Shown here: in pieces, positions 1 through 6,428 of the stretch
How the letters are laid out: each line of letters opens with the position of its first letter
Numbering within the stretch: position 1 is the stretch's first letter
Assembly (NCBI RefSeq): GCF_949298305.1
Contig: NZ_CASFWU010000100.1
Span: forward strand, 1 to 9,292
Length of the DNA stretch: 9,292 nucleotides
Reading direction: 5' to 3'
Source: an uncultured Bacteroides sp.
Lineage (GTDB): Bacteria > Bacteroidota > Bacteroidia > Bacteroidales > Bacteroidaceae
The notes under the pieces: model-generated
Database searches by the model: none
What the model saw: only the letters and a program-made list of their open reading frames with translations
Told to the model about the DNA's origin: nothing
Translations under genes and position numbers: made by a program

Positions 1-4
1 AGAA

Positions 5-562
5 ATGGATTCGAAACAAATTGAAGTCATGGTGGCCGACGCTTCACACGAAGTCTACGTCGACAAGATTTTGGATACCATACGCGAAGCAGCTAAAGTA
101 CGCGGCACCGGCATCGCCGAACGCACACACGAATATGTAGCAACCAAGATGAAGGAAGGAAAAGCCATCATTGCCCTGTGTGGCGACGACTTTGCCGGCT
201 TCACCTACATCGAAAGCTGGGGAAACAAGCAGTATGTAGCTACCTCCGGTCTGATTGTACACCCCAAGTACCGCGGACTGGGACTGGCCAAACGCATCAA
301 ACAGGCCTCCTTCCAGCTGGCACGCCTCCGATGGCCCTGGGCCAAGATATTCAGTCTGACCAGCGGCGCCGCCGTTATGAAGATGAACACCGAGCTGGGT
401 TACGTGCCCGTCACCTTCAACGAACTGACCGACGACGAAGCCTTCTGGAAAGGTTGCGAGGGATGTATCAATCACGACATACTGGTGGCCAAGAACCGCA
501 AGTTCTGCATCTGCACCGCCATGCTCTACGACCCTGCGCTGCACGAAGAAGACAAAATATAA
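5..562 (+). CDS. GNAT-family acyltransferase, probable N-succinylglutamate synthase
   Basis: The 185-residue protein is a single GNAT domain. The acyl-CoA binding motif A is visible at residues 85-99 (VHPKYRGLGLAKRIK, the R/QxxGxG/A pattern), with a beta-strand before it (ATSGLIV) and a typical C-terminal half containing MKMNTELGYVPV. It lies directly upstream of argG, argC and argD. From memory, the B. thetaiotaomicron homologue in the same position (BT3761) was assigned by mutant fitness as N-succinylglutamate synthase, the first committed step of the succinylated arginine pathway; I cannot verify that here. Four cysteines near the C-terminus (C151xxC154 and C168xC170) are unusual for a GNAT and could bind metal. 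The ATG at position 5 fits the expected N-terminus, but only 4 bases precede it, so its ribosome binding site and promoter are not visible. The GNAT fold is secure; the substrate is inferred from context and recalled work. Confidence 0.88.
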   Translation: MDSKQIEVMVADASHEVYVDKILDTIREAAKVRGTGIAERTHEYVATKMKEGKAIIALCGDDFAGFTYIESWGNKQYVATSGLIVHPKYRGLGLAKRIKQASFQLARLRWPWAKIFSLTSGAAVMKMNTELGYVPVTFNELTDDEAFWKGCEGCINHDILVAKNRKFCICTAMLYDPALHEEDKI

Positions 563-577
563 TCTAAACGAGGAATG

Positions 578-710
578 AAGAATGAGGAATTTTCAGATTC
601 TGGACGCAGGATTCATTTCAAAAAAACAACAACTGACAAGTAAAAAACAGCAATGGAGAAAAGGGGAAGAGGGACAAACAAAAATTCTTCATTCTTAATT
701 CTTCATTTTT
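578..710. repeat. Intergenic A/T-rich inverted repeat between GNAT gene and argG
   Basis: The 160-bp gap between the GNAT stop and the argG start contains an inverted repeat. The arm at 578-593 (AAGAATGAGGAATTTT) pairs with 681-696 at 15 of 16 positions. The right side continues as a short-period ATTCTTMATT-type repeat to about 710. Such ATTCTTAATTCTTCATT strings are common between genes in Bacteroides, as I recall. No TAnnTTTG promoter box and no T-run terminator was seen here, so argG is probably transcribed from upstream. Confidence 0.55.
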
Positions 711-722
711 AATTAAATAGTT

Positions 723-1934
723 ATGGAAGCAAAGAAGAAAAAAGTAGTTGTCGCATTCAGCGGCGGGCTGGACACTTCGTTCACCGTGATGTATCTGGCC
801 AAGGAAAAAGGATACGAAGTATATGCTGCCTGCGCCAATACCGGCGGATTCAGTGCCGAACAGCTGAAAACCAACGAAGAGAACGCCTACAAGCTGGGCG
901 CCGTGAAGTACGTAACGCTGGACGTGACGCAGGAATATTACGAGAAGAGCCTGAAGTATATGGTCTACGGCAACGTGCTGCGCAACGGCACCTACCCCAT
1001 CTCCGTCAGCTCGGAGCGTATCTTCCAGGCACTGGCCATCGCCCGCTATGCCAACGAAATCGGCGCCGATGCCATCGCCCACGGCTCAACGGGTGCCGGC
1101 AACGACCAGGTGCGTTTCGACATGACCTTCCTTGTCATGGCGCCGGGCGTGGAAATCATCACCCTGACCCGCGACATGGCTCTGAGCCGCCAGGAAGAGA
1201 TTGACTACCTGAACAAGCACGGCTTTGCCGCCGACTTTGCCAAACTGAAATACTCGTACAACGTCGGCATCTGGGGAACCAGCATTTGCGGCGGTGAAAT
1301 ACTCGACTCTGCCCAGGGATTGCCGGAGAGCGCTTACCTGAAGCACTGCACCAAAGAGGGCACCGAGCAACTGCGCCTCACCTTCGAGAAGGGCGAACTG
1401 AAAGCCGTGAACGACGAACGCTTCGACGACCCCATCAAGGCCATTCAGAAAGTAGAGGAAATCGGAGCCGCCTATGGCATCGGCCGCGACATGCACGTGG
1501 GCGATACCATTATCGGCATCAAGGGTCGTGTAGGTTTCGAAGCTGCCGCCCCCATGCTGATTATCGGCGCACACCGCTTCCTGGAGAAATACACCCTGAG
1601 CAAGTGGCAACAGTACTGGAAGGACCAGGTGGCCAACTGGTATGGCATGTTCCTGCACGAAAGCCAGTATCTGGAACCTGTAATGCGCGACATCGAAGCC
1701 ATGCTGACCGAAAGCCAGCGCAACGTAAACGGTACAGCCATCCTCGAACTCCGTCCGCTGGGCTTCCACACCGTAGGCGTGGAGAGCAAGGACGACTTGG
1801 TGAAGAACAAGTTCGGCGAATACGGCGAGATGCAGAAGGGATGGACAGCCGAGGACGCCAAGGGCTTCATCAAGGTTTCGTCGACTCCGCTGCGCGCCTA
1901 CTATGCTACGCACAAGGACGAGCTGGAGCAGTAA
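723..1934 (+). CDS. argG: Argininosuccinate synthase
   Basis: ArgG joins citrulline and aspartate using ATP to give argininosuccinate, the penultimate step of arginine synthesis in the cytoplasm. The 403 residues match the family length. The N-terminal PP-loop of the N-type ATP pyrophosphatase fold is at residues 12-19 (FSGGLDTS), and the second signature HGSTGAGNDQVRFD is at 120-133. Later blocks such as YNVGIWGTSICGGEI and the C-terminal helix region are continuous, so the gene looks intact. The start is the first in-frame ATG after an A/T-rich leader with no clear Shine-Dalgarno, normal for Bacteroides. It lies 160 bp after the GNAT gene and 140 bp before argC, all in the same direction, consistent with one arginine operon. 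No repressor site could be recognised. Confidence 0.97.
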   Translation: MEAKKKKVVVAFSGGLDTSFTVMYLAKEKGYEVYAACANTGGFSAEQLKTNEENAYKLGAVKYVTLDVTQEYYEKSLKYMVYGNVLRNGTYPISVSSERIFQALAIARYANEIGADAIAHGSTGAGNDQVRFDMTFLVMAPGVEIITLTRDMALSRQEEIDYLNKHGFAADFAKLKYSYNVGIWGTSICGGEILDSAQGLPESAYLKHCTKEGTEQLRLTFEKGELKAVNDERFDDPIKAIQKVEEIGAAYGIGRDMHVGDTIIGIKGRVGFEAAAPMLIIGAHRFLEKYTLSKWQQYWKDQVANWYGMFLHESQYLEPVMRDIEAMLTESQRNVNGTAILELRPLGFHTVGVESKDDLVKNKFGEYGEMQKGWTAEDAKGFIKVSSTPLRAYYATHKDELEQ

Positions 1935-1937
1935 GAA

Positions 1938-2064
1938 GCCTCGCCCCCGGCCCCTCTCCCGAGGAGAGGGGGTGAAGTTACAATAGATATATAATAGTAT
2001 AAACCATAAAAACAGTATGCCTCCCCTTCCCCCCTCTCTTTGGGAGAGGGGCCGGGGGTGAGGC
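1938..2064. repeat. Inverted-repeat intergenic element, copy 1 (argG-argC gap)
   Basis: This 127-bp element fills nearly the whole argG-argC gap. Its ends are 23-bp inverted repeats (1938-1960 and 2042-2064) matching at 22 of 23 positions, with outer bases GCCTC and GAGGC. Each end can also form its own hairpin from CCCCTCTC and GAGAGGGG. The A/T-rich core (TTACAATAGATATA, CCATAAAAACA) recurs in copy 2. No T-run follows either hairpin, so it does not look like an intrinsic terminator. It could affect stability or relative expression within the operon mRNA. It encodes no protein and is best described as a MITE-like or REP-like repeat. Confidence 0.8.
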
Positions 2065-2074
2065 TCTAAATAGT

Positions 2075-3043
2075 ATGATAAAAGTAGGAATTATCGGCGG
2101 GGCCGGCTACACGGCGGGCGAACTCATCCGTTTGCTGCTGAACCACCCGGAGGCGGAAATCGTCTTCGTCAACAGTGCGAGCAACGCCGGAAACAAGATA
2201 ACCGACGTGCACGAAGGGCTGTATGGCGAGACCGACCTGACCTTCACCGACCAGTTGCCTCTGGACGAGATTGACGTGCTCTTCTTCTGCACCGCCCACG
2301 GCGACACGCGCAAGTTCATGGAAAGCCACAACGTCCCCGAGGAACTGAAGATTATCGACCTCTCGATGGACTACCGTCTGAAGAGCGACGACCACGACTT
2401 CATCTACGGTCTGCCCGAACTGAACCGTCGCGCCACGTGCACGGCCAAGCATGTAGCCAATCCGGGCTGCTTTGCCACCTGCATCCAGCTGGCTCTTCTG
2501 CCGCTGGCCAAGAACCTGATGCTGAACGACGACATCATGGTGAACGCCATCACGGGCAGCACCGGAGCGGGTGTGAAGCCGGGTGCCACGAGCCACTTCA
2601 GCTGGCGGAACAACAACCTGAGCGTCTACAAGGCTTTCGAACACCAGCACGTGCCCGAGATCAAGCAGTCACTGCGCCAGCTTCAGAACAGCTTCGACTC
2701 GGAAATTGACTTCATCCCCTACCGCGGCGACTTCCCGCGCGGCATCTTTGCCACCTGTGTGGTCAAGACCAAAGTGGGCATCGAGGAAATCCGCCGCATG
2801 TACGAGGAATACTACGCCAAGGACTCCTTCACGCACATCGTGGACAAGAACATCGACCTGAAGCAGGTGGTGAACACCAACAAGTGCCTCATCCACCTGG
2901 AGAAGCACGGCGACAAACTGCTCATCATCTCGTGCATCGACAACCTGCTGAAGGGTGCCAGCGGACAGGCGGTTCACAACATGAACCTCATGTTCAACCT
3001 CGAAGAGACGGTGGGACTGAGGCTGAAGCCGAGTGCGTTTTAG
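2075..3043 (+). CDS. argC: N-acyl-gamma-glutamyl-phosphate reductase
   Basis: ArgC reduces N-acyl-glutamyl phosphate to the semialdehyde with NADPH, the third step of the pathway. The 322 residues start with the Rossmann dinucleotide motif GGAGYTAGEL (residues 8-17). The catalytic cysteine is C132 in HVANPGCFATC, and the probable catalytic histidine is in EHQHVPEI (about H192). The segment GSTGAGVKPG (161-170) takes the place of the GxSGAGR block of other ArgC proteins. In Bacteroides the acyl group is thought to be succinyl, because the downstream transcarbamylase uses N-succinylornithine; that is family knowledge, not visible here. The ATG at 2075 starts 11 bp after the inverted-repeat element, leaving little room for a ribosome binding site. 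The gene is intact and lies between two copies of that element. Confidence 0.96.
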   Translation: MIKVGIIGGAGYTAGELIRLLLNHPEAEIVFVNSASNAGNKITDVHEGLYGETDLTFTDQLPLDEIDVLFFCTAHGDTRKFMESHNVPEELKIIDLSMDYRLKSDDHDFIYGLPELNRRATCTAKHVANPGCFATCIQLALLPLAKNLMLNDDIMVNAITGSTGAGVKPGATSHFSWRNNNLSVYKAFEHQHVPEIKQSLRQLQNSFDSEIDFIPYRGDFPRGIFATCVVKTKVGIEEIRRMYEEYYAKDSFTHIVDKNIDLKQVVNTNKCLIHLEKHGDKLLIISCIDNLLKGASGQAVHNMNLMFNLEETVGLRLKPSAF

Positions 3044-3045
3044 GA

Positions 3046-3188
3046 GCCTCACCCCTAACCCCTCTCCCAAAGAGAGGGGAATAAGGTTACAATAGATATA
3101 TTAAGAGAGATAATAAATAGTATAATCCATAAAAACAATACGCTTCCCCTCCCTCCCCTCTCCTTGGGAGAGGGGCCGGGGGTGAGGC
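3046..3188. repeat. Inverted-repeat intergenic element, copy 2 (argC-argD gap)
   Basis: This 143-bp relative of the element at 1938-2064 begins 2 bp after the argC stop. Its 23-bp ends (3046-3068 and 3166-3188) pair at 20 of 23 positions, the mismatches being three consecutive bases. The right end is identical to that of copy 1. The core shares TTACAATAGATATA and CCATAAAAACA with copy 1 but is about 16 bp longer, with extra AGAGAGATAATA-like sequence. The similarity continues weakly to the argD start codon. No T-run accompanies the hairpins. Confidence 0.8.
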
Positions 3189-3198
3189 CTCAAATAAC

Positions 3199-4323
3199 AT
3201 GAAACTTTTCGACGTATACCCCCTCTTTGACATCAACATCGTCAAGGGAAAAGGCTGCCACGTGTGGGACGAGAACGGTACGGAGTACCTCGACCTCTAC
3301 GGCGGCCATGCCGTCATCTCCATCGGCCACGCGCATCCGCACTATGTGGAGATGATCAGCCAACAGGTAGCAACCCTGGGATTCTATTCCAATTCCGTCA
3401 TCAACAAGTTGCAGCAGCAGGTGGCCGAACGCCTGGGCAAGGCCTGCGGCTACGACGACTACTCGCTGTTCCTCATCAACAGCGGCGCCGAAGCCAACGA
3501 GAACGCCCTGAAACTGGCCTCGTTCTACAACGGACGCACACGCGTCGTGTCCTGCTCCAAAGCCTTCCACGGACGCACGTCGCTGGCCGTGGAGGTGACG
3601 AACAACCCCAAAATCATCGCTCCCATCAACGACTGCGGACACGTCACCTACGTGCCCCTGAACGACACCGCCGCACTGACGGCCGAGGTTGACAAGGGCG
3701 ACGTCTGCGCCGTCATCATCGAGGGCATACAGGGCGTGGGAGGCATCCAGCTGCCCACCGACGAGTTCATGCACGCCGCACGCGAGGCCTGCACCCGCAA
3801 CAACACGGTGCTCATCCTCGACGAGATTCAGAGCGGCTACGGACGTACCGGCAAGTTCTTCGCCCACCAGCACCAGGGCATCCGCCCCGACCTCATCACC
3901 GTGGCCAAGGGCATCGGTAACGGCTTCCCCATGGGCGGTGTGCTCATCAGCCCGATGTTCACCCCCGTGTACGGACAGCTGGGCACCACCTTCGGTGGCA
4001 ACCACCTGGCTTGCGCCGCCGCACTGGCCGTGCTCGACGTCATCGAGCAGGAGAACCTCATCGACAACGCCGCCCGCGTGGGCTCGTATCTGCTGGACGA
4101 ACTGAAAAAGCTGCCGCAGATTAAGGAAGTGCGCGGCCGCGGCCTGATGATTGGCCTGGAGTTCGACGCTCCCATCAAGGACCTGCGCCTGCGCCTGCTC
4201 AAGGAACAGCACGTATTCACCGGCGTCAGCGGCACCAACGTCCTCCGTCTGCTGCCGCCCCTGTGCCTGTCAATGGACGAGGCCAACCTCTTCCTGGAGC
4301 GGTTCAAGAAGGTGCTGGGATAA
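3199..4323 (+). CDS. argD: N-acylornithine (acetyl/succinyl) aminotransferase
   Basis: ArgD is a class III PLP aminotransferase that converts N-acylglutamate semialdehyde and glutamate to N-acylornithine and 2-oxoglutarate. The 374 residues are slightly short for the family but complete. Visible blocks are NSGAEANENALK (residues 94-105, phosphate binding), the FHGR segment at about 123-126, LDEIQSGYGRTGKF (207-220, with D208 for the pyridine nitrogen), the PLP lysine K237 in VAKGIGNGFPMGG, and TTFGGNHLACAAALAV after it. It is the last arginine gene in this block, starts 11 bp after the repeat element, and is closed by a strong terminator. In Bacteroides it probably acts on the succinylated intermediate. 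A related ornithine or GABA aminotransferase is unlikely given the operon. Confidence 0.95.
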   Translation: MKLFDVYPLFDINIVKGKGCHVWDENGTEYLDLYGGHAVISIGHAHPHYVEMISQQVATLGFYSNSVINKLQQQVAERLGKACGYDDYSLFLINSGAEANENALKLASFYNGRTRVVSCSKAFHGRTSLAVEVTNNPKIIAPINDCGHVTYVPLNDTAALTAEVDKGDVCAVIIEGIQGVGGIQLPTDEFMHAAREACTRNNTVLILDEIQSGYGRTGKFFAHQHQGIRPDLITVAKGIGNGFPMGGVLISPMFTPVYGQLGTTFGGNHLACAAALAVLDVIEQENLIDNAARVGSYLLDELKKLPQIKEVRGRGLMIGLEFDAPIKDLRLRLLKEQHVFTGVSGTNVLRLLPPLCLSMDEANLFLERFKKVLG

Positions 4324-4352
4324 TGAGTGCCGGCACATAACCACAACTATAA

Positions 4353-4397
4353 GCCCCGCCTTCTCCATGCAGAGAGGGCGGGGCATTATTTTTCATT
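4353..4397 (+). terminator. Rho-independent terminator after argD
   Basis: A 13-bp stem (GCCCCGCCTTCTC at 4353-4365 with GAGAGGGCGGGGC at 4372-4384, one T-G wobble) has a 6-nt loop and is followed by ATTATTTTTCATT. It begins 30 bp after the argD stop and should end the arginine operon transcript. A near copy lies at 5284-5328. Confidence 0.9.
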
Positions 4398-4438
4398 AAA
4401 AAAGCAGCAGGAAACATTCTTCAATCCAAGACTTTCAT

Positions 4439-4446
4439 TATCTTTG
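4439..4446 (+). promoter_or_regulatory. Probable promoter -7 box of the toxin-antitoxin pair
   Basis: TATCTTTG matches the Bacteroides -7 consensus TAnnTTTG exactly and lies 29 bp before the antitoxin ATG. No clear TTTG -33 element is present 19-21 bp upstream. A purine-rich AAAGAAAGGA stretch ends 5 bp before the ATG, an unusually good Shine-Dalgarno for this group. Confidence 0.6.
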
Positions 4447-4475
4447 AGTTATCAAAACCAAAAGAAAGGACAGCC

Positions 4476-4745
4476 ATGAGTGATACCGCTAATCTGAATG
4501 CAGAACTCTTCAGGCAACTAAGCTACATAGCCGATGACGAGACATACATGAAGAAGGCATTGAACTTCATCAAGAAATTGGCTATGCAGAAAGAGGCAGA
4601 GGCCGAGGCTACCGAAAATGACAGCCATCTTTTAAGTAAGGAAGAGGCCCTTGCCTGTTTCGACCAGGCCTGCAAAGAACTTAAAGAGAACTTAGAAGGC
4701 AAATTGGCTTTCAAAAGTCTGGAGGAAGCACTCAATGAATTGTAA
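4476..4745 (+). CDS. Putative antitoxin of a RelE/ParE-type module
   Basis: This 89-residue, highly charged, largely helical protein begins MSDTANLNAELFRQLSYIAD and has a Lys/Glu-rich middle. I do not recognise a named DNA-binding fold, but small proteins of this type with an N-terminal L/F-xxLSxIADDE pattern commonly precede RelE-like toxins in Bacteroides. Position is the main evidence: the stop codon overlaps the toxin start by 11 bp, giving translational coupling, and it has its own promoter motif and a good ribosome binding site (AAAGGA). The expected role is to bind and neutralise the toxin and possibly repress the operon. Base composition is visibly more A/T-rich than the arginine genes, suggesting different ancestry. 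Confidence 0.7.
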   Translation: MSDTANLNAELFRQLSYIADDETYMKKALNFIKKLAMQKEAEAEATENDSHLLSKEEALACFDQACKELKENLEGKLAFKSLEEALNEL

Positions 4746-5076
4746 CATCAGTGTTTCCCCACAATTCATTAAAGAATTGAAGCGTCTTTCCAAACGATAC
4801 CAATCCATTAAAGAAGACGTAAGGGCTCTCTGCATCAGCCTACAAGACAACCCTCTGCAAGGAACCGACTTAGGAAAAGGACTCCGGAAAGTCCGCATGT
4901 CGATTGCCTCAAAAGGCAAAGGCAAAAGTGGGGGTGCCCGCGTCATTACCTACACCGTAATTCTGGCCAATATAGCTTCGGAAGTCAAACTACTGACCAT
5001 CTACGACAAATCCGAATGCGAAGATATCAGTGATAAGGAACTTAAGGACTTGCTACGTAAGCATGTAGCCGATTGA
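4735..5076 (+). CDS. RelE/ParE-superfamily toxin
   Basis: The 113-residue basic protein has the layout of the RelE/ParE fold: an N-terminal strand (CNISVSPQF), two helices rich in Lys (FIKELKRLSKRYQSIKEDV), then strands containing R51, R54, the segment GKGKSGGARVITY (61-73), and a C-terminal LLTIYDKSE (87-94) followed by an acidic helix. The SGGARVITY and IYDKSE segments are characteristic of a Bacteroidetes branch usually annotated as RelE/ParE-family toxin. Family members are either ribosome-dependent mRNA nucleases or gyrase inhibitors; the sequence does not decide which. It starts inside the antitoxin gene and is the last gene before a repeat element and terminator. No disruption is seen, so the module may be functional. 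Confidence 0.82.
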   Translation: MNCNISVSPQFIKELKRLSKRYQSIKEDVRALCISLQDNPLQGTDLGKGLRKVRMSIASKGKGKSGGARVITYTVILANIASEVKLLTIYDKSECEDISDKELKDLLRKHVAD

Positions 5077-5078
5077 AG

Positions 5079-5271
5079 ATAATTCTTACTCAAGTTTCGG
5101 TTTTACCGAAACTTGCAGGAGTTAAAGGACTTAAAAGGAGTTATCGCCCGTCTTGGACGGGCTTGGGAGTTAAAAGCCAATAGAAAAACAAACAGCTCAC
5201 AATGTATTGGCTTAACCCCTTAACTTCTTAACTACCAGATAAATATTAAATCCGAAACTTGAGTTCTTATC
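5079..5271. repeat. MITE-like fold-back element downstream of the toxin gene
   Basis: A nested inverted-repeat element fills the space after the toxin. The outer arms ACTCAAGTTTCGG (5088-5100) and its complement (5252-5264) match perfectly over 13 bp. Inside are a perfect 11-bp hairpin (5091-5101 with 5105-5115, loop TTT), a 7-bp hairpin GCCCGTC/GACGGGC (5146-5152 with 5156-5162), AGCCAATA/TATTGGCT (5175-5182 with 5205-5212), and GAGTTAA-like direct repeats near both ends. The GGAGTTATCGCCCGTC region resembles a repeat I recall from many Bacteroides intergenic regions. It has no coding potential and no clear target duplication. Confidence 0.65.
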
Positions 5272-5283
5272 ATATCTTTATTC

Positions 5284-5328
5284 GCCCCGCCCTCCCGCAC
5301 ACAGAGGGCGGGGCATTCTTTTTCATTT
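5284..5328 (+). terminator. Rho-independent terminator, near copy of the argD terminator
   Basis: A perfect 11-bp stem (GCCCCGCCCTC at 5284-5294 with its complement at 5304-5314) has a 9-nt loop and is followed by ATTCTTTTTCATTT. The T-run is on the + strand, so it should stop + transcripts from the toxin-antitoxin side. It is less well placed for the converging minus-strand nuclease gene, whose stop codon it overlaps, because no T-run follows the stem in that direction. The right half is almost identical to 4371-4397. Confidence 0.85.
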
Positions 5329-6426
5329 CCCCGACTTGCGGCGGTTGCAGTCGCGGCAAAGCATCTGACAGTTGTCTGCCACCGTCCGTCCACCAATGTG
5401 CCAGGGGGTGATGTGGTCTGCCTCCATCTGCTCAAACTCGAAATGTTTGTCACAACGGGGACAGATACCTTGCTGGCGTTCGTAGGCAGCCTGAGCCATG
5501 GCCGGAGTGAAGGCACGGATGGAAAGGTTGCGCTCGTCGCCCGTCAACAGATAGGGATAGATGCCGCTCTTACGGGTCACGTCGTCGTCCATCAGCAGGC
5601 GGACGGTTTCCTGTTCCAGAAAGGCGGTGTCATATACATTGTCTTTATAGCGATTGTACAGTTCTCCCCAGTCGACGGACTTCATGAACTTCTCTCGTTT
5701 CTTCACGAAGGTACCCTGTACCCAAGTGATGACGCTCTGAAAGTATGTCCACAAAGCCAGAGCGTTGGCATCGTACTGGTGCAGCGACATGTACTTGCGT
5801 ATTTCCTCATTGCTCTTTGCGCAGGATATCCAGCGAATGGCTGTTTCCAGATAGTCCTGCCGGATAGGCGAGCCACTGACATAGCTGCTGCCCAGCTTGT
5901 AGGCCACACAACCGTTCTTGCTGAAATAGCGTTTGGCATCGCTCACCCACGGACCAGAGAACACAGCGTTGCGCAACTCCTGCAGGGTCAGTTCCGCTCC
6001 GGCTATGTTGATGGTTTCAAACCAGTCCAGCTTTTCACGGTCCGTTCCGCTGCACAGGTACACCATCAGCCGGTAGTCCAGGAATGTTTTCTTTTCATCT
6101 TCCGTCAGGTTGTAGAAGGCGTAGCCTGTCCGCGAATAAGAGAAGTCGCCGTTGACGTACTGGCAGATGGAGATGGTGCGTTGCTGGCCGTCTATCACCT
6201 CGTAGGTGCCGTCGTCGCGCACCGCCCAGTACATCACGTTCAGAGGGAATTTCTTCATCACGGTGTCTATCACCGCATCGCGCTGCTTGTTGTTGTATAC
6301 AAACTCCCGCTGAAAGGGCGGGCGGATGTCCAAGCGGCCGCCATAGCCCCGCACGCCATTCTCGGCATTGTCCTGATAACCTTCCGTCAGTTCACGGATG
6401 GTGATTTCTTGAAGTTTTATTTCCAT
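5323..6426 (-). CDS. DUF262-HNH nuclease, candidate restriction component
   Basis: The 367-residue protein has two parts. Residues 1 to about 290 are a DUF262 (ParB/GmrS-like) domain, with IRPPFQREFVYN (34-45), the nucleotide-site signature DGQQR (79-83) and FETINIAGAELTLQELRNA (136-154). Residues 315-366 form a Cys-containing HNH nuclease: C322xxC325, D337-H338, N352, and C357xxC360, all expected metal and catalytic residues present. This DUF262 plus HNH layout is shared with GmrSD-type modification-dependent enzymes and other nucleotide-controlled DNA-cutting defence proteins. The gene starts 2 bp after the upstream methyltransferase gene, so the two are surely co-transcribed. The inferred role is DNA cleavage controlled by the methylation set by its partner, or by phage DNA modification. 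Family assignment is firm; biological role is inference. Product length and motifs suggest an intact gene. Confidence 0.87.
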   Translation of the reverse strand: MEIKLQEITIRELTEGYQDNAENGVRGYGGRLDIRPPFQREFVYNNKQRDAVIDTVMKKFPLNVMYWAVRDDGTYEVIDGQQRTISICQYVNGDFSYSRTGYAFYNLTEDEKKTFLDYRLMVYLCSGTDREKLDWFETINIAGAELTLQELRNAVFSGPWVSDAKRYFSKNGCVAYKLGSSYVSGSPIRQDYLETAIRWISCAKSNEEIRKYMSLHQYDANALALWTYFQSVITWVQGTFVKKREKFMKSVDWGELYNRYKDNVYDTAFLEQETVRLLMDDDVTRKSGIYPYLLTGDERNLSIRAFTPAMAQAAYERQQGICPRCDKHFEFEQMEADHITPWHIGGRTVADNCQMLCRDCNRRKSGK

Positions 6427-6428
6427 GC

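Noticed and set aside
1938..2064. Intrinsic terminators in the argG-argC and argC-argD gaps
   Set aside because: The hairpins are strong but no T-run follows, and the downstream genes have no promoter motif of their own.
3190..4212. Long minus-strand open frame opposite argD (and similar ones opposite argG and argC)
   Set aside because: These mirror frames come from high-G/C codon bias; translations are Val/Gly/His-rich without motifs.
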